From Desulfurobacterium sp. TC5-1 (lineage in GTDB: Bacteria; Aquificota; Aquificia; Desulfurobacteriales; Desulfurobacteriaceae), in assembly GCF_000421485.1 (NCBI RefSeq), contig NZ_ATXC01000001.1:248001-312000 (forward strand): a DNA stretch of 64,000 bases, given 5' to 3'. Positions 34,384-43,940 of this stretch are shown here, piece after piece. The notes beneath the pieces are model-generated. The model made no database searches, was not told the origin of the DNA, and worked only from the letters and a program-made list of their open reading frames with translations. The position numbers and the translations under genes were made by a program. Position 1 is the stretch's first letter. Each line of letters starts with the position of its first letter.

Positions 34384-35430
34384 ATGGTAATCTTTAGGGA
34401 GCGGGAGGTTTCTAAATCAACACTTCTCATATCTTTGTTGGTAGTTTTCTTTTTCATCGTCTTTTTTGGATTCAGTTTCATAATAAGAACGATAAAAGTT
34501 TATAGAACCGATGATGCCTTTATCATAAACCGTCTCGGGCAGATAAGAGGTTCTATCCAGAGATACGCCAAACTGGAAATTATAAAGTCGCCCGAAGCTG
34601 TTAGAATTAAAAACTATGTAAATAAAGCTCTTGAAGAGGTGGACGCAAAATACCTGAACAACAAGTTTCTTGAGAGTTACCAGCAACGGGTGAAGTTCAG
34701 GGAATCTTACGTCAAGCTTAAGCGTGTATGGAAGGATTTGGAAAATGCGACATCCGTTCCTGAAATCGTCAGTTTAAGTGAAAAATGCTGGAACTTGGCT
34801 GACCAGACGACTACAAAGGCACAGCACATAGCGGAAATAAAGGATAAACAGTTATTGAACATAATTGAAAATGTGAGGAATCTGATATTCAGCATAATTT
34901 TCATATTGGTGGTGGCAATTTACTTCTTTGTCAAGAAAGACCTTGAAAAAAATGCCACACTTGATAGTTTAACGCTTTTGTACAATAGAAACTACTTCGG
35001 CAGTCAGCTTCAAAGATACATATGGAAAAGCAGGAAGGATAATCTGCCGATTTCTGTGATAATGATAGATGTAGATTTTTTTAAAAAGATAAACGATACT
35101 TATGGTCATACAAAGGGTGATGAGGTTCTTGCAAGGATAGCACAGATAATAAGGAAGCAGATAAGGGATTCTGACCTTGCATTTAGGTACGGGGGTGAGG
35201 AGTTTCTGGTTGTTCTTCCCGGAATTTCTTTGAACAAGGCCAGGAAAATTGCTGAAAGGATAAGGGAAGCTGTTAAAAATGCGGATTTTGGAATAAGAAG
35301 ACAGGTTACGGTAAGTTGCGGAGTGACTGAGTACAGAGCAGGTGATACGCTGAGAGATTTTATTGAAAGGGCAGATAAAGCTCTCTACCGGGCGAAGGCG
35401 CTTGGTAGAGATAGATGTGAGTTCTTATAG
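34384..35430 (+). CDS. Membrane-bound diguanylate cyclase (GGDEF)
   Basis: Makes c-di-GMP from two GTP. Two membrane helices (about residues 12-34 and 162-185) flank a ~125-residue helical extracytoplasmic sensor region of no recognised family. The cytoplasmic GGDEF domain begins DSLTLLYNRNYF. It carries MIDVDFFKKINDTYGHTKGDEVL, the intact active site GGEEF near 270-274, and an inhibitory I-site RDSD five residues before it, so the enzyme should be active with product feedback. ATG 34384 follows AAAGGG by 6 bases; a TTG two codons earlier is less likely. Ends one base from a convergent gene. Confidence 0.9.
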   Translation: MVIFREREVSKSTLLISLLVVFFFIVFFGFSFIIRTIKVYRTDDAFIINRLGQIRGSIQRYAKLEIIKSPEAVRIKNYVNKALEEVDAKYLNNKFLESYQQRVKFRESYVKLKRVWKDLENATSVPEIVSLSEKCWNLADQTTTKAQHIAEIKDKQLLNIIENVRNLIFSIIFILVVAIYFFVKKDLEKNATLDSLTLLYNRNYFGSQLQRYIWKSRKDNLPISVIMIDVDFFKKINDTYGHTKGDEVLARIAQIIRKQIRDSDLAFRYGGEEFLVVLPGISLNKARKIAERIREAVKNADFGIRRQVTVSCGVTEYRAGDTLRDFIERADKALYRAKALGRDRCEFL

Positions 35431-35431
35431 T

Positions 35432-36553
35432 TCACAATCTGTCAAGGTAGCTTTTCAGCCTTTCTACGCCTTCCGCTAAATGGTTAATGTTCCTCGTATA
35501 TGCGAACCTTATGTAGTTTTCAGTTCCGTTTTTTCCAAAATCGACGCCTGGCGTAACGGCAACGTGGATGTTTTCCAAAAGTTCTTTTGCAAATTCAAAG
35601 GAGTTTTTACCGTATTTAGAGATGTTCGCCCATATGTAGAAGGCGCCTTCGGGTTTTGCGTCTATGTCAAATAATGGTGAAAGGGCGTTAAGGAGGTAGT
35701 TCCTCCTCTTTCTAAATGTTTCTGTCACTTTTGAAAGGTATTGATAATCAAAGGCACCAAGAGCTGCATACTGGCTTATTGTTGGGGCGCTTATGAAGAA
35801 ATTTTGAAGTATTATCTCTGCTTTTCTCATTAGGTTCTCAGGCAGAATTATCCAGCCAAGGCGGAATCCAGGCATACAGAAATATTTTGAAAAACCACTG
35901 ATTACGATAGCTCTATCGGAAAATTCAAGGGCCGTGTGTTCTTTTTTGTCATAAACGAGACCGTGGTAGATTTCGTCTGATATAAACCATATATTTTTTT
36001 CGTCGGCCGTTTCTATGAGCTTTTTAAGATTTTCTTTCTCATAAACGTTTCCTGTGGGGTTTGAGGGAGAGGGAATGTGAACTGCTTTAACATTGCTGTT
36101 TTCTTCTAACATATCAGGTGTTAGCTGGTAGTTTGTGCTTTTGTTAACAGGAACAAAAACAGGATCGATGCCCAGGACCTTTGCAAAATTTTTGTAGCAA
36201 GGGTAGGATGGGTCTGTAAGCAGTATCTTTTCACCAAAGTCAAGGAGTATGGAGTAGGCCACTAAAAAGGCGCCTGACGTACCTGGTGTTACTGCTATCC
36301 TTGAGGGGGATATGTCGATGCCGTACTTTCTGTGGTAAAACTCTGCAATCTTTTCTCTCAAAGGTAGCAGTCCAAGGCTTTCAATGTAACCGTTTTTCCC
36401 ATCTTTAATGGCTCTTTCTGTCTCTTCCCACACCTGTGGTGGTGGTTGAAGGTCTGGTTGACCAACTTCAAAGTGAATGGTATCTCCGTATCTGCCGGCT
36501 TCCCTGACAATGTCCATAACTATGAATGAAGAAACGCCGTCAAGCCTTTTCAT
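35432..36553 (-). CDS. Class I PLP aminotransferase
   Basis: A 373-residue fold-type I aminotransferase of the AspC/alanine-type group. It shows HFEVGQPDLQPPP, TPGTSGAFLVAYS, SPSNPTGNVY, SDEIYHGLVYD and the PLP lysine in ISGFSKYFCMPGFRLGW at about K232, with the C-terminal arginine in YIRFAYTRN. The substrate cannot be fixed; aspartate, alanine and aromatic amino acids are possible. The start overlaps the hypF stop by four bases. It converges with the diguanylate cyclase, the stops being one base apart. Confidence 0.85.
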   Translation of the reverse strand: MKRLDGVSSFIVMDIVREAGRYGDTIHFEVGQPDLQPPPQVWEETERAIKDGKNGYIESLGLLPLREKIAEFYHRKYGIDISPSRIAVTPGTSGAFLVAYSILLDFGEKILLTDPSYPCYKNFAKVLGIDPVFVPVNKSTNYQLTPDMLEENSNVKAVHIPSPSNPTGNVYEKENLKKLIETADEKNIWFISDEIYHGLVYDKKEHTALEFSDRAIVISGFSKYFCMPGFRLGWIILPENLMRKAEIILQNFFISAPTISQYAALGAFDYQYLSKVTETFRKRRNYLLNALSPLFDIDAKPEGAFYIWANISKYGKNSFEFAKELLENIHVAVTPGVDFGKNGTENYIRFAYTRNINHLAEGVERLKSYLDRL

Positions 36554-38787
36554 CTCATTCCTCCTGCAATTACCTGTCCAAGAGATATACCGCCATCGTT
36601 TGTTGGAACTATCTGGTGAGTATAGACGGTAAAGCCGTTTTCTTTTAAGAGAGGAAGAACAGTTTCAACTAAAAGGCCGTTCTGGAACACACCGCCGGAG
36701 AGGGCGACCCTGGAGATGCCTGTTCTCTTGAGTATTCTGGCAATTTCTAAAATCATCTCTGCCACGGCGTTGTGAAACTTTTTAGCAATAATGGGGATAG
36801 GTACGCCCCTTTCTGTATCCTTGATAACACCTTTTACGACTGGTATCCAGTTAATCGTTTCTCCTTCAATGGAAAATTTGTAGCTTTCCTCTGTGTCCGA
36901 CTTTAGTGCTTCCTGTTCAAGGAGTATTGCAGCCTGTGCGTGGTATGAAACCCGTTTTTTTATTCCAGTTAGCGCTGCTATGCCATCAAACAGTCTTCCC
37001 ATGCTGGATGTAAGTGGTGAATTGATAGCTTTTTCAACCATTTTTACGATGAAAGCAGCCGATTTTTCATCTGTTAAATGTTCAGGTGGTTTTATGTCTG
37101 CTTCAGTGCAGAGTGAAATGGCTACTCTATAAGGTTCTTTTACCGCTTTTTCACCGCCCGGAAGTCTGAACTGTTTGAGGTGAAACTTCCTTTCGTATTC
37201 GAAAAAGTTCAGGAGAAACACTTCACATCCCCAGATCGTTCCGTCATCTCCGTAGCCTGTTCCATCGAAAGAGAAGCCTATTACCTTCTCTTTCGGGTCG
37301 GCTTCGTTTTCGGCAAGGCACGATAAAAGATGGGTAAAGTGATGTTGAACCTTTAGTAGTTTTTCTTTAAACTTCCTCTCGCCGAACTTTGTTGAGTAGT
37401 AGAGGGGATGTTTGTCACATACAACGATTTCAGGTTTTACATTGAATAAAGATAGAAAATCATTGATTGTTTCTTCGTAAAATTCAACGGAAAGAGGCGT
37501 TTCTAAGTCTCCTATATGCTGTGATATGAAGACTTTGTCATCGATACCTAAAGCTATTGTGTTTTTCATAAAAGGTCCAAGTGCCAGTACTGGGTTTTTG
37601 AGTTTAAAGGGAAGTTTTACCGGTAAAGGTGCAAATCCCCTTGAGCGGCGCAGTGGTGATGGTTTTTCCGCAATGATTCTAATAACGGAATCATCACAGC
37701 GTCTTTTTATAGGACGGTTGTGGAGGAGCAGATAGTCCGCTATTTCAGTGAGTCTTTCAAGGGCTTCGTCGTTATCTTTCACTATTGGATCATCTGTAAC
37801 GTTGGCACTTGTTGCAACGATAGGTTTGCCAAAGTCTTTCAGAATTAAATGGTGGAGCGGTGTGTACGGAAGAAAAGCACCTACCGTGCTGTTTGATGGT
37901 GCAACAGAAGGTGCAAGCGAGTAGTGTTTGCTCTTTTTAAGAACGACTATTGGTCTTTCAATGGAGAGCAGTGCCCGCTCTTCTAACGGTGAGACGACAG
38001 CTTCTTTCTTTATTGAATCAATGTCGGGAAACATTACCGCAAAAGGCTTCTCTTCACGGTTTTTTCTCTTTCTCAGCTCCCTTACGGTTTCTTCTTTTGA
38101 CGCGTCACATATAAGATGAAAACCACCAAGTCCTTTTACGGCTAAGATTTTTCCAGCTTCTATCAGTTTTGCCGTTAATTCTATGGCTTCATCCTTTTCC
38201 GCTATCGTGTTTCCCTGTTTATCTGTTAGCCATACATGAGGGCCACAGACAGGGCAGGCGTTTGGTTGTGCGTGAAATCGTCTGTTTGAGGGGTCATTGT
38301 ATTCCCTTTCACATTCTGGACACATTTTAAAGATTTTCATTGTAGTGTTTTTTCTGTCGTATGGTAATTTTTCAATGATGGTGTATCGGGGACCGCAGTT
38401 TGTGCAGTTTATAAATGGATACCGGTACCGCCTGTCCTGCGGATTTTCCATCTCTTTTATACACTCTTCACACGTTGCGAGGTCGGGAAGAATAAGAACT
38501 TCAACTTTTCCACCTTCGGTGCTTTTCTTTATTTCAAAGCTTTCGTATCCGGCATCTTCTAAGAATTTGTACTCAAGACTGTAAATTTTTGAAATAGGAG
38601 GTTTTTCCTTTTCTATCCTCAGTAGAAACTCTTTAACATCTTTTTCGTTGCCTTCCACTTCTATGATGACGCCTGATGTGTCGTTGAGTACGTATCCATT
38701 CAGGTTCAATGATGTGGCAAGTCTATAGATAAACGGACGAAAACCGACTCCTTGAACGGTTCCCGTTACAAAGATTTTAGCTCTCAT
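36550..38787 (-). CDS. hypF: [NiFe]-hydrogenase maturation carbamoyltransferase HypF
   Basis: Makes the carbamoyl precursor of the cyanide ligands of [NiFe] hydrogenase. Domain order in 745 residues: acylphosphatase (GTVQGVGFRPFIYRLA), two zinc fingers (CEECIKEM..CTNCGPRYT, CPECEREY..CPVCGPH), a YrdC-like domain (LAVKGLGGFHLICDA, KRKNREEKPFAVM) and a Kae1-like domain with QHHFTHLLSCLAENE, GFSFDGTGYGDDGTIWG and ALSGGVFQNGLLVE. Presence implies a functional [NiFe] hydrogenase elsewhere, fitting an H2-using chemolithotroph. No other hyp genes are nearby. GGAG lies just before its ATG. Confidence 0.96.
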   Translation of the reverse strand: MRAKIFVTGTVQGVGFRPFIYRLATSLNLNGYVLNDTSGVIIEVEGNEKDVKEFLLRIEKEKPPISKIYSLEYKFLEDAGYESFEIKKSTEGGKVEVLILPDLATCEECIKEMENPQDRRYRYPFINCTNCGPRYTIIEKLPYDRKNTTMKIFKMCPECEREYNDPSNRRFHAQPNACPVCGPHVWLTDKQGNTIAEKDEAIELTAKLIEAGKILAVKGLGGFHLICDASKEETVRELRKRKNREEKPFAVMFPDIDSIKKEAVVSPLEERALLSIERPIVVLKKSKHYSLAPSVAPSNSTVGAFLPYTPLHHLILKDFGKPIVATSANVTDDPIVKDNDEALERLTEIADYLLLHNRPIKRRCDDSVIRIIAEKPSPLRRSRGFAPLPVKLPFKLKNPVLALGPFMKNTIALGIDDKVFISQHIGDLETPLSVEFYEETINDFLSLFNVKPEIVVCDKHPLYYSTKFGERKFKEKLLKVQHHFTHLLSCLAENEADPKEKVIGFSFDGTGYGDDGTIWGCEVFLLNFFEYERKFHLKQFRLPGGEKAVKEPYRVAISLCTEADIKPPEHLTDEKSAAFIVKMVEKAINSPLTSSMGRLFDGIAALTGIKKRVSYHAQAAILLEQEALKSDTEESYKFSIEGETINWIPVVKGVIKDTERGVPIPIIAKKFHNAVAEMILEIARILKRTGISRVALSGGVFQNGLLVETVLPLLKENGFTVYTHQIVPTNDGGISLGQVIAGGMR

Positions 38788-38826
38788 CTGGCTCCTTTTA
38801 ACTTTTGAGTGTCAAATATTTTACCA

Positions 38827-39582
38827 TTACAGGGAGGGGTAGCTTTCGTAGTAAATTTTTATCAGGTAGAGACCTTCCGGCGGTGCTAAGAATGGAGCTA
38901 CCTGCCGGTTTTTCGCTCTGAACATATCAGGTATTTCATCTGGAGCTAACTTTCCTGTTGCCGCTTCAACGGCGGTGGCAACTATTACCCTTATCATATG
39001 CCGGAGAAATGAGCGTCCTGTAATTCTTATCTCTATTGTGTGTTCATTCCGGGAAACAACTATTTCGTCTATCGTTCTTACTGGATTTTTATCTTCGTCT
39101 TTTGAAAGTTTCGAAAATGTTGTGAAGTCGTGTGTTCCTTTGAAAAAGGATAGGCTGTTTTTCAGGATTCTTACATCTAATTTCTGTGGTATGAACCAGG
39201 AACGTTTGTATTCAAAAGGTGACGCTACTGGCCTGTTAAATATTCTGTAAAGATACGTTTTTCCTTTTGCATCTTTTCTTGGATCAAAGTTTTCCGGTAC
39301 TTCCTCTGCTGAAATTACTTTGATATCTGGCGGCAAAAGTCCGTTAAGTGCTCTCTGAATTTTGAAAAGCGGAATCTCTTTTACTGTTTTGAAAGTCGCA
39401 ACCTGTCCAAGTGCGTGGACGCCGGCGTCTGTTCTGCTTGCCCCTTTAAGGTTGACATCGTGGTGCAGTATTTTTTCAAGAGCTTCTTTTATTGTTCCCT
39501 GAATGGTTTTCCCGTGCTTTTGAATCTGCCATCCCATGTAATTTGTTCCGTCGTATTCTATGGTTAGTTTAATGTTTCTCAC
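38827..39582 (-). CDS. truA: tRNA pseudouridine(38-40) synthase TruA
   Basis: Modifies U38-U40 in the anticodon arm. It shows KLTIEYDGTNYMGWQ, GASRTDAGVHALGQV with the catalytic aspartate, and the C-terminal block RSFLRHMIRVIVATAVEAATG. The GTG at 39582 is chosen (251 residues, MRNIKLTIEYDG) because AGGTGA lies 4 bases upstream and the promoter is close. An ATG six codons further up (39600) would leave almost no leader after the -10 box, and earlier codons are upstream of the promoter. Confidence 0.93.
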   Translation of the reverse strand: MRNIKLTIEYDGTNYMGWQIQKHGKTIQGTIKEALEKILHHDVNLKGASRTDAGVHALGQVATFKTVKEIPLFKIQRALNGLLPPDIKVISAEEVPENFDPRKDAKGKTYLYRIFNRPVASPFEYKRSWFIPQKLDVRILKNSLSFFKGTHDFTTFSKLSKDEDKNPVRTIDEIVVSRNEHTIEIRITGRSFLRHMIRVIVATAVEAATGKLAPDEIPDMFRAKNRQVAPFLAPPEGLYLIKIYYESYPSL

Positions 39583-39602
39583 ATTTTCACCTGCACACAT
39601 AG

Positions 39603-39621
39603 AATTTGATATCAAATTATA
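39603..39621 (-). promoter_or_regulatory. truA -10 box overlapping a 16-base perfect palindrome
   Basis: On the minus strand TATAAT (39621-39616) is preceded by TTGAAA (39642-39637) with a short 15-base spacer. It runs directly into the perfect palindrome AATTTGATATCAAATT (39603-39618). The palindrome would cover the transcription start, so it is a candidate operator. Confidence 0.5.
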
Positions 39622-39684
39622 GGGAATGTATTTGTTTTTCAAGTTTCTCAGCAAGTTGGTAGATTTTTAGAGATTTTAAACTTT

Positions 39685-39714
39685 TTGCATATATCACCTT
39701 TTTAGGTATATAAT
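39685..39714 (+). promoter_or_regulatory. Promoter of the ClC-CBS gene
   Basis: TTGCAT (39685-39690) and perfect TATAAT (39709-39714) with an 18-base spacer, 63 bases before the GTG start. It probably drives the whole ClC-mutL-htpX-ClC-coaBC-HAD run. Confidence 0.6.
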
Positions 39715-39777
39715 AGTTTCTTGCGCGTTGGCCAGGTTGTTACAGAAAAAAGTGAATAAGGGGTTAGGAGGCGTGAG

Positions 39778-41586
39778 GTGTTCCATTTAGGGGCGATAAG
39801 GAAACGGTTTACTATTTCCTATCAGGAGAACTTTCAAGATTTATTCATTCCAGGGGTTATAGGTCTAATAACGGGTCTTTTTATAGTTGTGTTTGTCAGA
39901 GCCATAGAGTTTTCGACGAAGATTTTCCTTGGAAACATTGTTGGTTACATTCCGCCTCTCCCTGCAGGTGAAGGTGGAAGTACTGTTTATCATTTTGTAA
40001 TGGCAAGACCTTACCTGTTGCCTCTATCAGTTGCGATAGGTGGTTTGATTGTGGGTGTTATTACCTATCTCGTTCCTGAGGCAAGAGGTGAAGGTACGGA
40101 AATGGCTATCAAAGCCTTTCACTTTCGCCTTCACTTAGGACTTAAATCGGCTGTTTTTAAACTTATCACTTCTGCTATTACAATTGGTTCCGGTGGCGTA
40201 TCAGGAACTGAAGGTCCAAGTGCTTTAATTGGTGGCAGCGTTGGTTCTTTTGTCGGGAAACTTTTCAAACTTGATGACCACACAAAAAATATAGCTCTTG
40301 CGGTTGGTCTCGGAGCAGGTATTGCAGGTGTTTTTAAAGCACCCCTTGCCGGTGCTCTCCTCTCAGGTGAGCTTTTTTACAGGAGAGATTTTGAGGTAGA
40401 GGCTCTCATTCCGGGTTTTATAGCTTCTGTTACCTCTTACATTATAGTTGGCGTTTTTACCGGTTTCGAACATATGTTTAAAGTACCGGTCCATCCCTTT
40501 AAAGGTCTTTCTGTTCCTCTCTTTGTTACCTATTTTGTTATGGGTGTTCTTGCTGCTCTTGTTGCGAGACTTTTGGTCTATACGTTTTTTACAGTTCATC
40601 ACTTTTTCGTAAACCTTGAGCTTCATCCAGCTTTAAAACCGGCCATCGGTGGTTTTTTTACGGGTATTCTTGGAATGCTTAACCCTCTTGCCATTGGTAG
40701 TGCTTATGGATGGATTCAGCTTATAATGCTGGGAAAGACGCATTATTTAACCCCGCTTCACATAATTACCGGTGTTATTATGGTTATTGTTGGATTATCG
40801 TTGACTCTCGGTTCCGGTGGTTCCGGTGGTATTTTTGGTCCGTGTATTGTTATAGGTGGATTAACCGGAGCATCTTTTTACCATGTAGCTAAATTTTTGA
40901 GTGTTTTACCTCAATCTCATATAGATATAGCTTCTTTCATGATTGTGGGTATGATAGCCACTCTTGCCGCTGCAGCCAATATCCCTCTATCAACGCTTAT
41001 ACTTGTTGTTGAGATAACGGGTGGTTATGATCTTTTAGTTCCTTCTCTCATAGCGGTATCTGTTGCTTACCTGCTTACTACCGACATTACAATGTTCCCT
41101 GCTCAGGTTAAAAGCAGGATTGATTCACCGGCGCATATGGATGAACTTAAAGGTGCGTTGCTCAGGACTTACAGGGTTGCCGACATTATGACTAAGAATG
41201 TGGTAACGATATCTCCCACTGATCCTGTTTTAAAGGCTGAGAGGTTGATGGCAGAATATACAATTTCAGGGATTCCTGTTGTTGTTAACGGAAAGGTTAT
41301 AGGAATGGTTACCGGTAGGGATATAATGAAAGTTCCGATTTCTGACAGAGCCAAGGTAACTGTTGAACACGTTATGAGCAGGAATCCCGTCTGTGTTCTT
41401 CCCGATATGTCAATTCTTGAAGTTCTCAATATATTTATCAGCAACGGTATAGGGAGAGCTCCCGTTGTTGATAATTATGAAAACAAAAACCTTATTGGTA
41501 TGATTACACGGGTTGATATTGCTAACTTCCTTGCCGAACAGGAGAGAAAGAAATTAGCGGAAGGGCATGATACGGCGTTTGAATGA
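39778..41586 (+). CDS. ClC-type chloride channel/antiporter with CBS-pair domain
   Basis: A 602-residue membrane protein. The ClC core shows GSGGVSGTEGPSALIGG (with the gating glutamate in GTEGP, near residue 146), VFKAPLAGALLSGELFY and GSGGSGGIFGPCIVIGG (the GxFxP anion-site motif). About 11 hydrophobic helices lie in the first ~450 residues. From ~465 on come two CBS motifs (VADIMTKNVVTISPTDPVLKAERLM and VEHVMSRNPVCVLPDMSILEVLN) that probably sense adenine nucleotides. The retained gating glutamate favours a H+/Cl- exchanger, inferred from family knowledge. GTG start 6 bases after GGAGG. Overlaps mutL by 20 bases. Confidence 0.92.
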   Translation: MFHLGAIRKRFTISYQENFQDLFIPGVIGLITGLFIVVFVRAIEFSTKIFLGNIVGYIPPLPAGEGGSTVYHFVMARPYLLPLSVAIGGLIVGVITYLVPEARGEGTEMAIKAFHFRLHLGLKSAVFKLITSAITIGSGGVSGTEGPSALIGGSVGSFVGKLFKLDDHTKNIALAVGLGAGIAGVFKAPLAGALLSGELFYRRDFEVEALIPGFIASVTSYIIVGVFTGFEHMFKVPVHPFKGLSVPLFVTYFVMGVLAALVARLLVYTFFTVHHFFVNLELHPALKPAIGGFFTGILGMLNPLAIGSAYGWIQLIMLGKTHYLTPLHIITGVIMVIVGLSLTLGSGGSGGIFGPCIVIGGLTGASFYHVAKFLSVLPQSHIDIASFMIVGMIATLAAAANIPLSTLILVVEITGGYDLLVPSLIAVSVAYLLTTDITMFPAQVKSRIDSPAHMDELKGALLRTYRVADIMTKNVVTISPTDPVLKAERLMAEYTISGIPVVVNGKVIGMVTGRDIMKVPISDRAKVTVEHVMSRNPVCVLPDMSILEVLNIFISNGIGRAPVVDNYENKNLIGMITRVDIANFLAEQERKKLAEGHDTAFE

Positions 41587-43018
41587 GACTGTTATTTCAA
41601 GAATAGCGGCGGGACAGATAGCTGTCTCGCCGGCGTCTGTTGTTAAAGAGATTGTTGAAAACAGCCTTGACGCTAATGCTTCTGCTATAAGCGTTTTCAT
41701 AAATTCACCCTTTAATTTCAAAGTTGTTGATGACGGTGAGGGTATTCCTTTTAAAGAGCTTCCTGTTGCTGTTGAAAGGTTTTCTACAAGTAAAATAGAG
41801 AGCGTTGAGGATTTATTGAGATTAAAAACTTATGGATTTAGAGGTGAGGCGCTCCACGCTATATCCCTCTTTTCACGTTTGACGATAAAGAGCCGTTATC
41901 ATTCAGAAGATGTTGGTGGTGTTATAGTTTTAAAGGGTGGGGTTGTTGAAAGATATGAGCCGATGCCTTTTTCCGGTGGAACGACTGTTGTTGTTGAAGA
42001 CCTTTACTTTAACGTTCCCGTGAGGAAAAAGAGCGTTTCAAGGAATGAGAAGCAAAAGATAAGAAGCGCGGTTGAAGATTTGGCCCTTGCCAATGAGAAT
42101 GTCTCTTTCAGGATAGATAATTCCATTTATCCAGCCTCTTCTAAGGCGGAGAGAGTTTTTCGCATTACCGGCAAGCAATTTGAATTTAAAGAGGGGAAAT
42201 TTTTTAAGCTCTTTTTAAAAAGCAGGTTTGAAAGCGGTTCTGGAAGGGTGAGGAAAGTTTTTGTAAATGGACGTCCGGTTGTTTCAAAGGATATTTCAGA
42301 GTTTATGAAGAAACATCACGTGGAAGAGTATATTCTTTTTATTGAGCTTTCACCTTCAGAGGTTGACTTTAACGTTTCTCCGTTGAAAGACAGGGTAGTT
42401 TTTAAGAACGTTGATACGTTGTTTAGCGGTTTGGAGAGGATGCTCGAAAGGTCGTTTTACTTTCTTCCGCAGTTTAAAACTGTTGAAGGCATTAAAGAGG
42501 AGAAACACATTGAGTATGGAACTTTAAAGTTAATTGGCAGTGACGGTACTGTTGCTATATGTGATGATGACAATTATTACTATTTCTTTGATATTCACCT
42601 TTTGCACGAAAGGGTTAATTACGAAAAGATACTTGAAAAACTAAAAGAGAAGTTTTTTGAAGAAAAAGAGCTTTTTCCGGTTGTTGCATTTACTGAACCT
42701 CTGGTTGCTGATAAACTTAGAAAATTGGGAATAACTGTTAAAAGAGATGGTAAAAAGTACGTTGTTCCTTCTATTCCTGTGATTCTTTCGCGGGAAGATG
42801 TTGAAGCTGTTATAAAAGGTGAGGATCCTGAAAGTGTTGCGTCTGCTGCATGTAAAAATGCTGTTAAGTCGGGTGTTGAGTTTGTTTCCAGGATGGAACT
42901 TGAAAAGCTGATTTCTCTCTATCTTGAATGTAAGGAAAAACGGGTTTGTCCCCACGGAAGACCTATATTTTATAGAATTAAAAAGAGAGAAATTTTGAGA
43001 AAGCTGGGAAGATTGTGA
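41567..43018 (+). CDS. mutL: DNA mismatch repair protein MutL
   Basis: A 483-residue GHKL ATPase coordinating mismatch repair. The N-terminal ATPase motifs are intact: VVKEIVENSLDANA, DDGEGIP and TYGFRGEAL, plus VFVNGRPV. The C-terminal domain is short. Its endonuclease signature reads D-I-H-L-LH-E-RVNY-E near residue 342 in place of the usual DQHA-x2-E-x4-E, with the metal-binding D, H and both E kept. ACKNAVKSG and CPHGRPIFYRI complete the endonuclease metal site. Compact size reflects a very short linker. Start ATG lies inside the ClC gene. No mutS is in the window. Confidence 0.94.
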   Translation: MIRRLNETVISRIAAGQIAVSPASVVKEIVENSLDANASAISVFINSPFNFKVVDDGEGIPFKELPVAVERFSTSKIESVEDLLRLKTYGFRGEALHAISLFSRLTIKSRYHSEDVGGVIVLKGGVVERYEPMPFSGGTTVVVEDLYFNVPVRKKSVSRNEKQKIRSAVEDLALANENVSFRIDNSIYPASSKAERVFRITGKQFEFKEGKFFKLFLKSRFESGSGRVRKVFVNGRPVVSKDISEFMKKHHVEEYILFIELSPSEVDFNVSPLKDRVVFKNVDTLFSGLERMLERSFYFLPQFKTVEGIKEEKHIEYGTLKLIGSDGTVAICDDDNYYYFFDIHLLHERVNYEKILEKLKEKFFEEKELFPVVAFTEPLVADKLRKLGITVKRDGKKYVVPSIPVILSREDVEAVIKGEDPESVASAACKNAVKSGVEFVSRMELEKLISLYLECKEKRVCPHGRPIFYRIKKREILRKLGRL

Positions 43019-43028
43019 GAGGTAAAAG

Positions 43029-43928
43029 GTGGTGAATACGGTAAAAACTGTTTTCTTCTTGGCACTTCTTTCTGCCATACTTCTTGTTTTCGGGAAGCTG
43101 GTCGGTGGCACTACCGGTATGATTTTTGCTTTCTTTATTGCCATGGGAATGAATTTTGCCAGCTGGTTCTTCTCCGACAGAATTGTCCTTTCAATGTACG
43201 GTGCAAGGGAAGTTTCACCTGAGGAAGCCCCAGAGCTTCACGAAATTGTTGAGAAGCTTGCAAAGAATGCCGGAATTCCCAAGCCAAAGGTTGCTATCGT
43301 TCCTATGGATGTTCCAAACGCTTTCGCAACCGGTAGAGATCCGGAACACGGCGTTGTTTGTGTAACTACGAAGCTTCTTGAAATTTTGGATAGGGATGAA
43401 GTAGAGGGTGTTCTTTCCCATGAGATTGCCCACATCAGAAACAGGGACACTCTAATTTCAGCTGTTGCTGCAACGATGGCGAGTGCTATTGTCATGATTG
43501 CTGATATGGCAAGGTGGTCTCTCTTTTTTGGGTTTGGCAGAGATGACGAAAGGGACGGTATAGCGGAGACTATAGGTCTTATTCTAATGATTATTGTTGC
43601 ACCGGTAGCTGCAACTCTTATAAGAATGGCTATATCAAGGTCAAGAGAGTTTATTGCGGATGAAACGGGGGCAAAAATTTCAGGAAAACCTGAAGCTCTT
43701 GCCAGCGCTTTGAAGAAGCTTGAACTTTACGCAAAAGGTCTTCCGCCGGAAGTTGTAGAGGCAGAGGTAAAACCTGCAACATCCCACATGTTTATTGTAA
43801 ATCCGTTTAAAGGTGATGGGTTGGCTGTTCTCTTTTCAACACATCCACCGACAGAAGAGAGAATAAGAAGGCTTCTGGAGATTGCTAAAAAGTTGTTTGG
43901 CAGAGTGAGAGATTTTTTTGATCTGTAA
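43029..43928 (+). CDS. htpX: Zinc metalloprotease HtpX
   Basis: Inner-membrane M48 protease that degrades misfolded membrane proteins. Four hydrophobic segments lie at about residues 6-25, 28-48, 145-163 and 180-205. The zinc motif [10 protein letters not shown] is near 132-136, with the third ligand in [11 protein letters not shown]. The C-terminal cytosolic part ends [14 protein letters not shown]. Length 299 is normal. Two GTG codons at 43029 and 43032 both suit the GAGAGGT site. Placed between mutL and the second ClC gene, 10 and 12 bases away. Confidence 0.94.
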   Translation: MVNTVKTVFFLALLSAILLVFGKLVGGTTGMIFAFFIAMGMNFASWFFSDRIVLSMYGAREVSPEEAPELHEIVEKLAKNAGIPKPKVAIVPMDVPNAFATGRDPEHGVVCVTTKLLEILDRDEVEGVLSHEIAHIRNRDTLISAVAATMASAIVMIADMARWSLFFGFGRDDERDGIAETIGLILMIIVAPVAATLIRMAISRSREFIADETGAKISGKPEALASALKKLELYAKGLPPEVVEAEVKPATSHMFIVNPFKGDGLAVLFSTHPPTEERIRRLLEIAKKLFGRVRDFFDL

Positions 43929-43940
43929 TCGGAGATTTTT

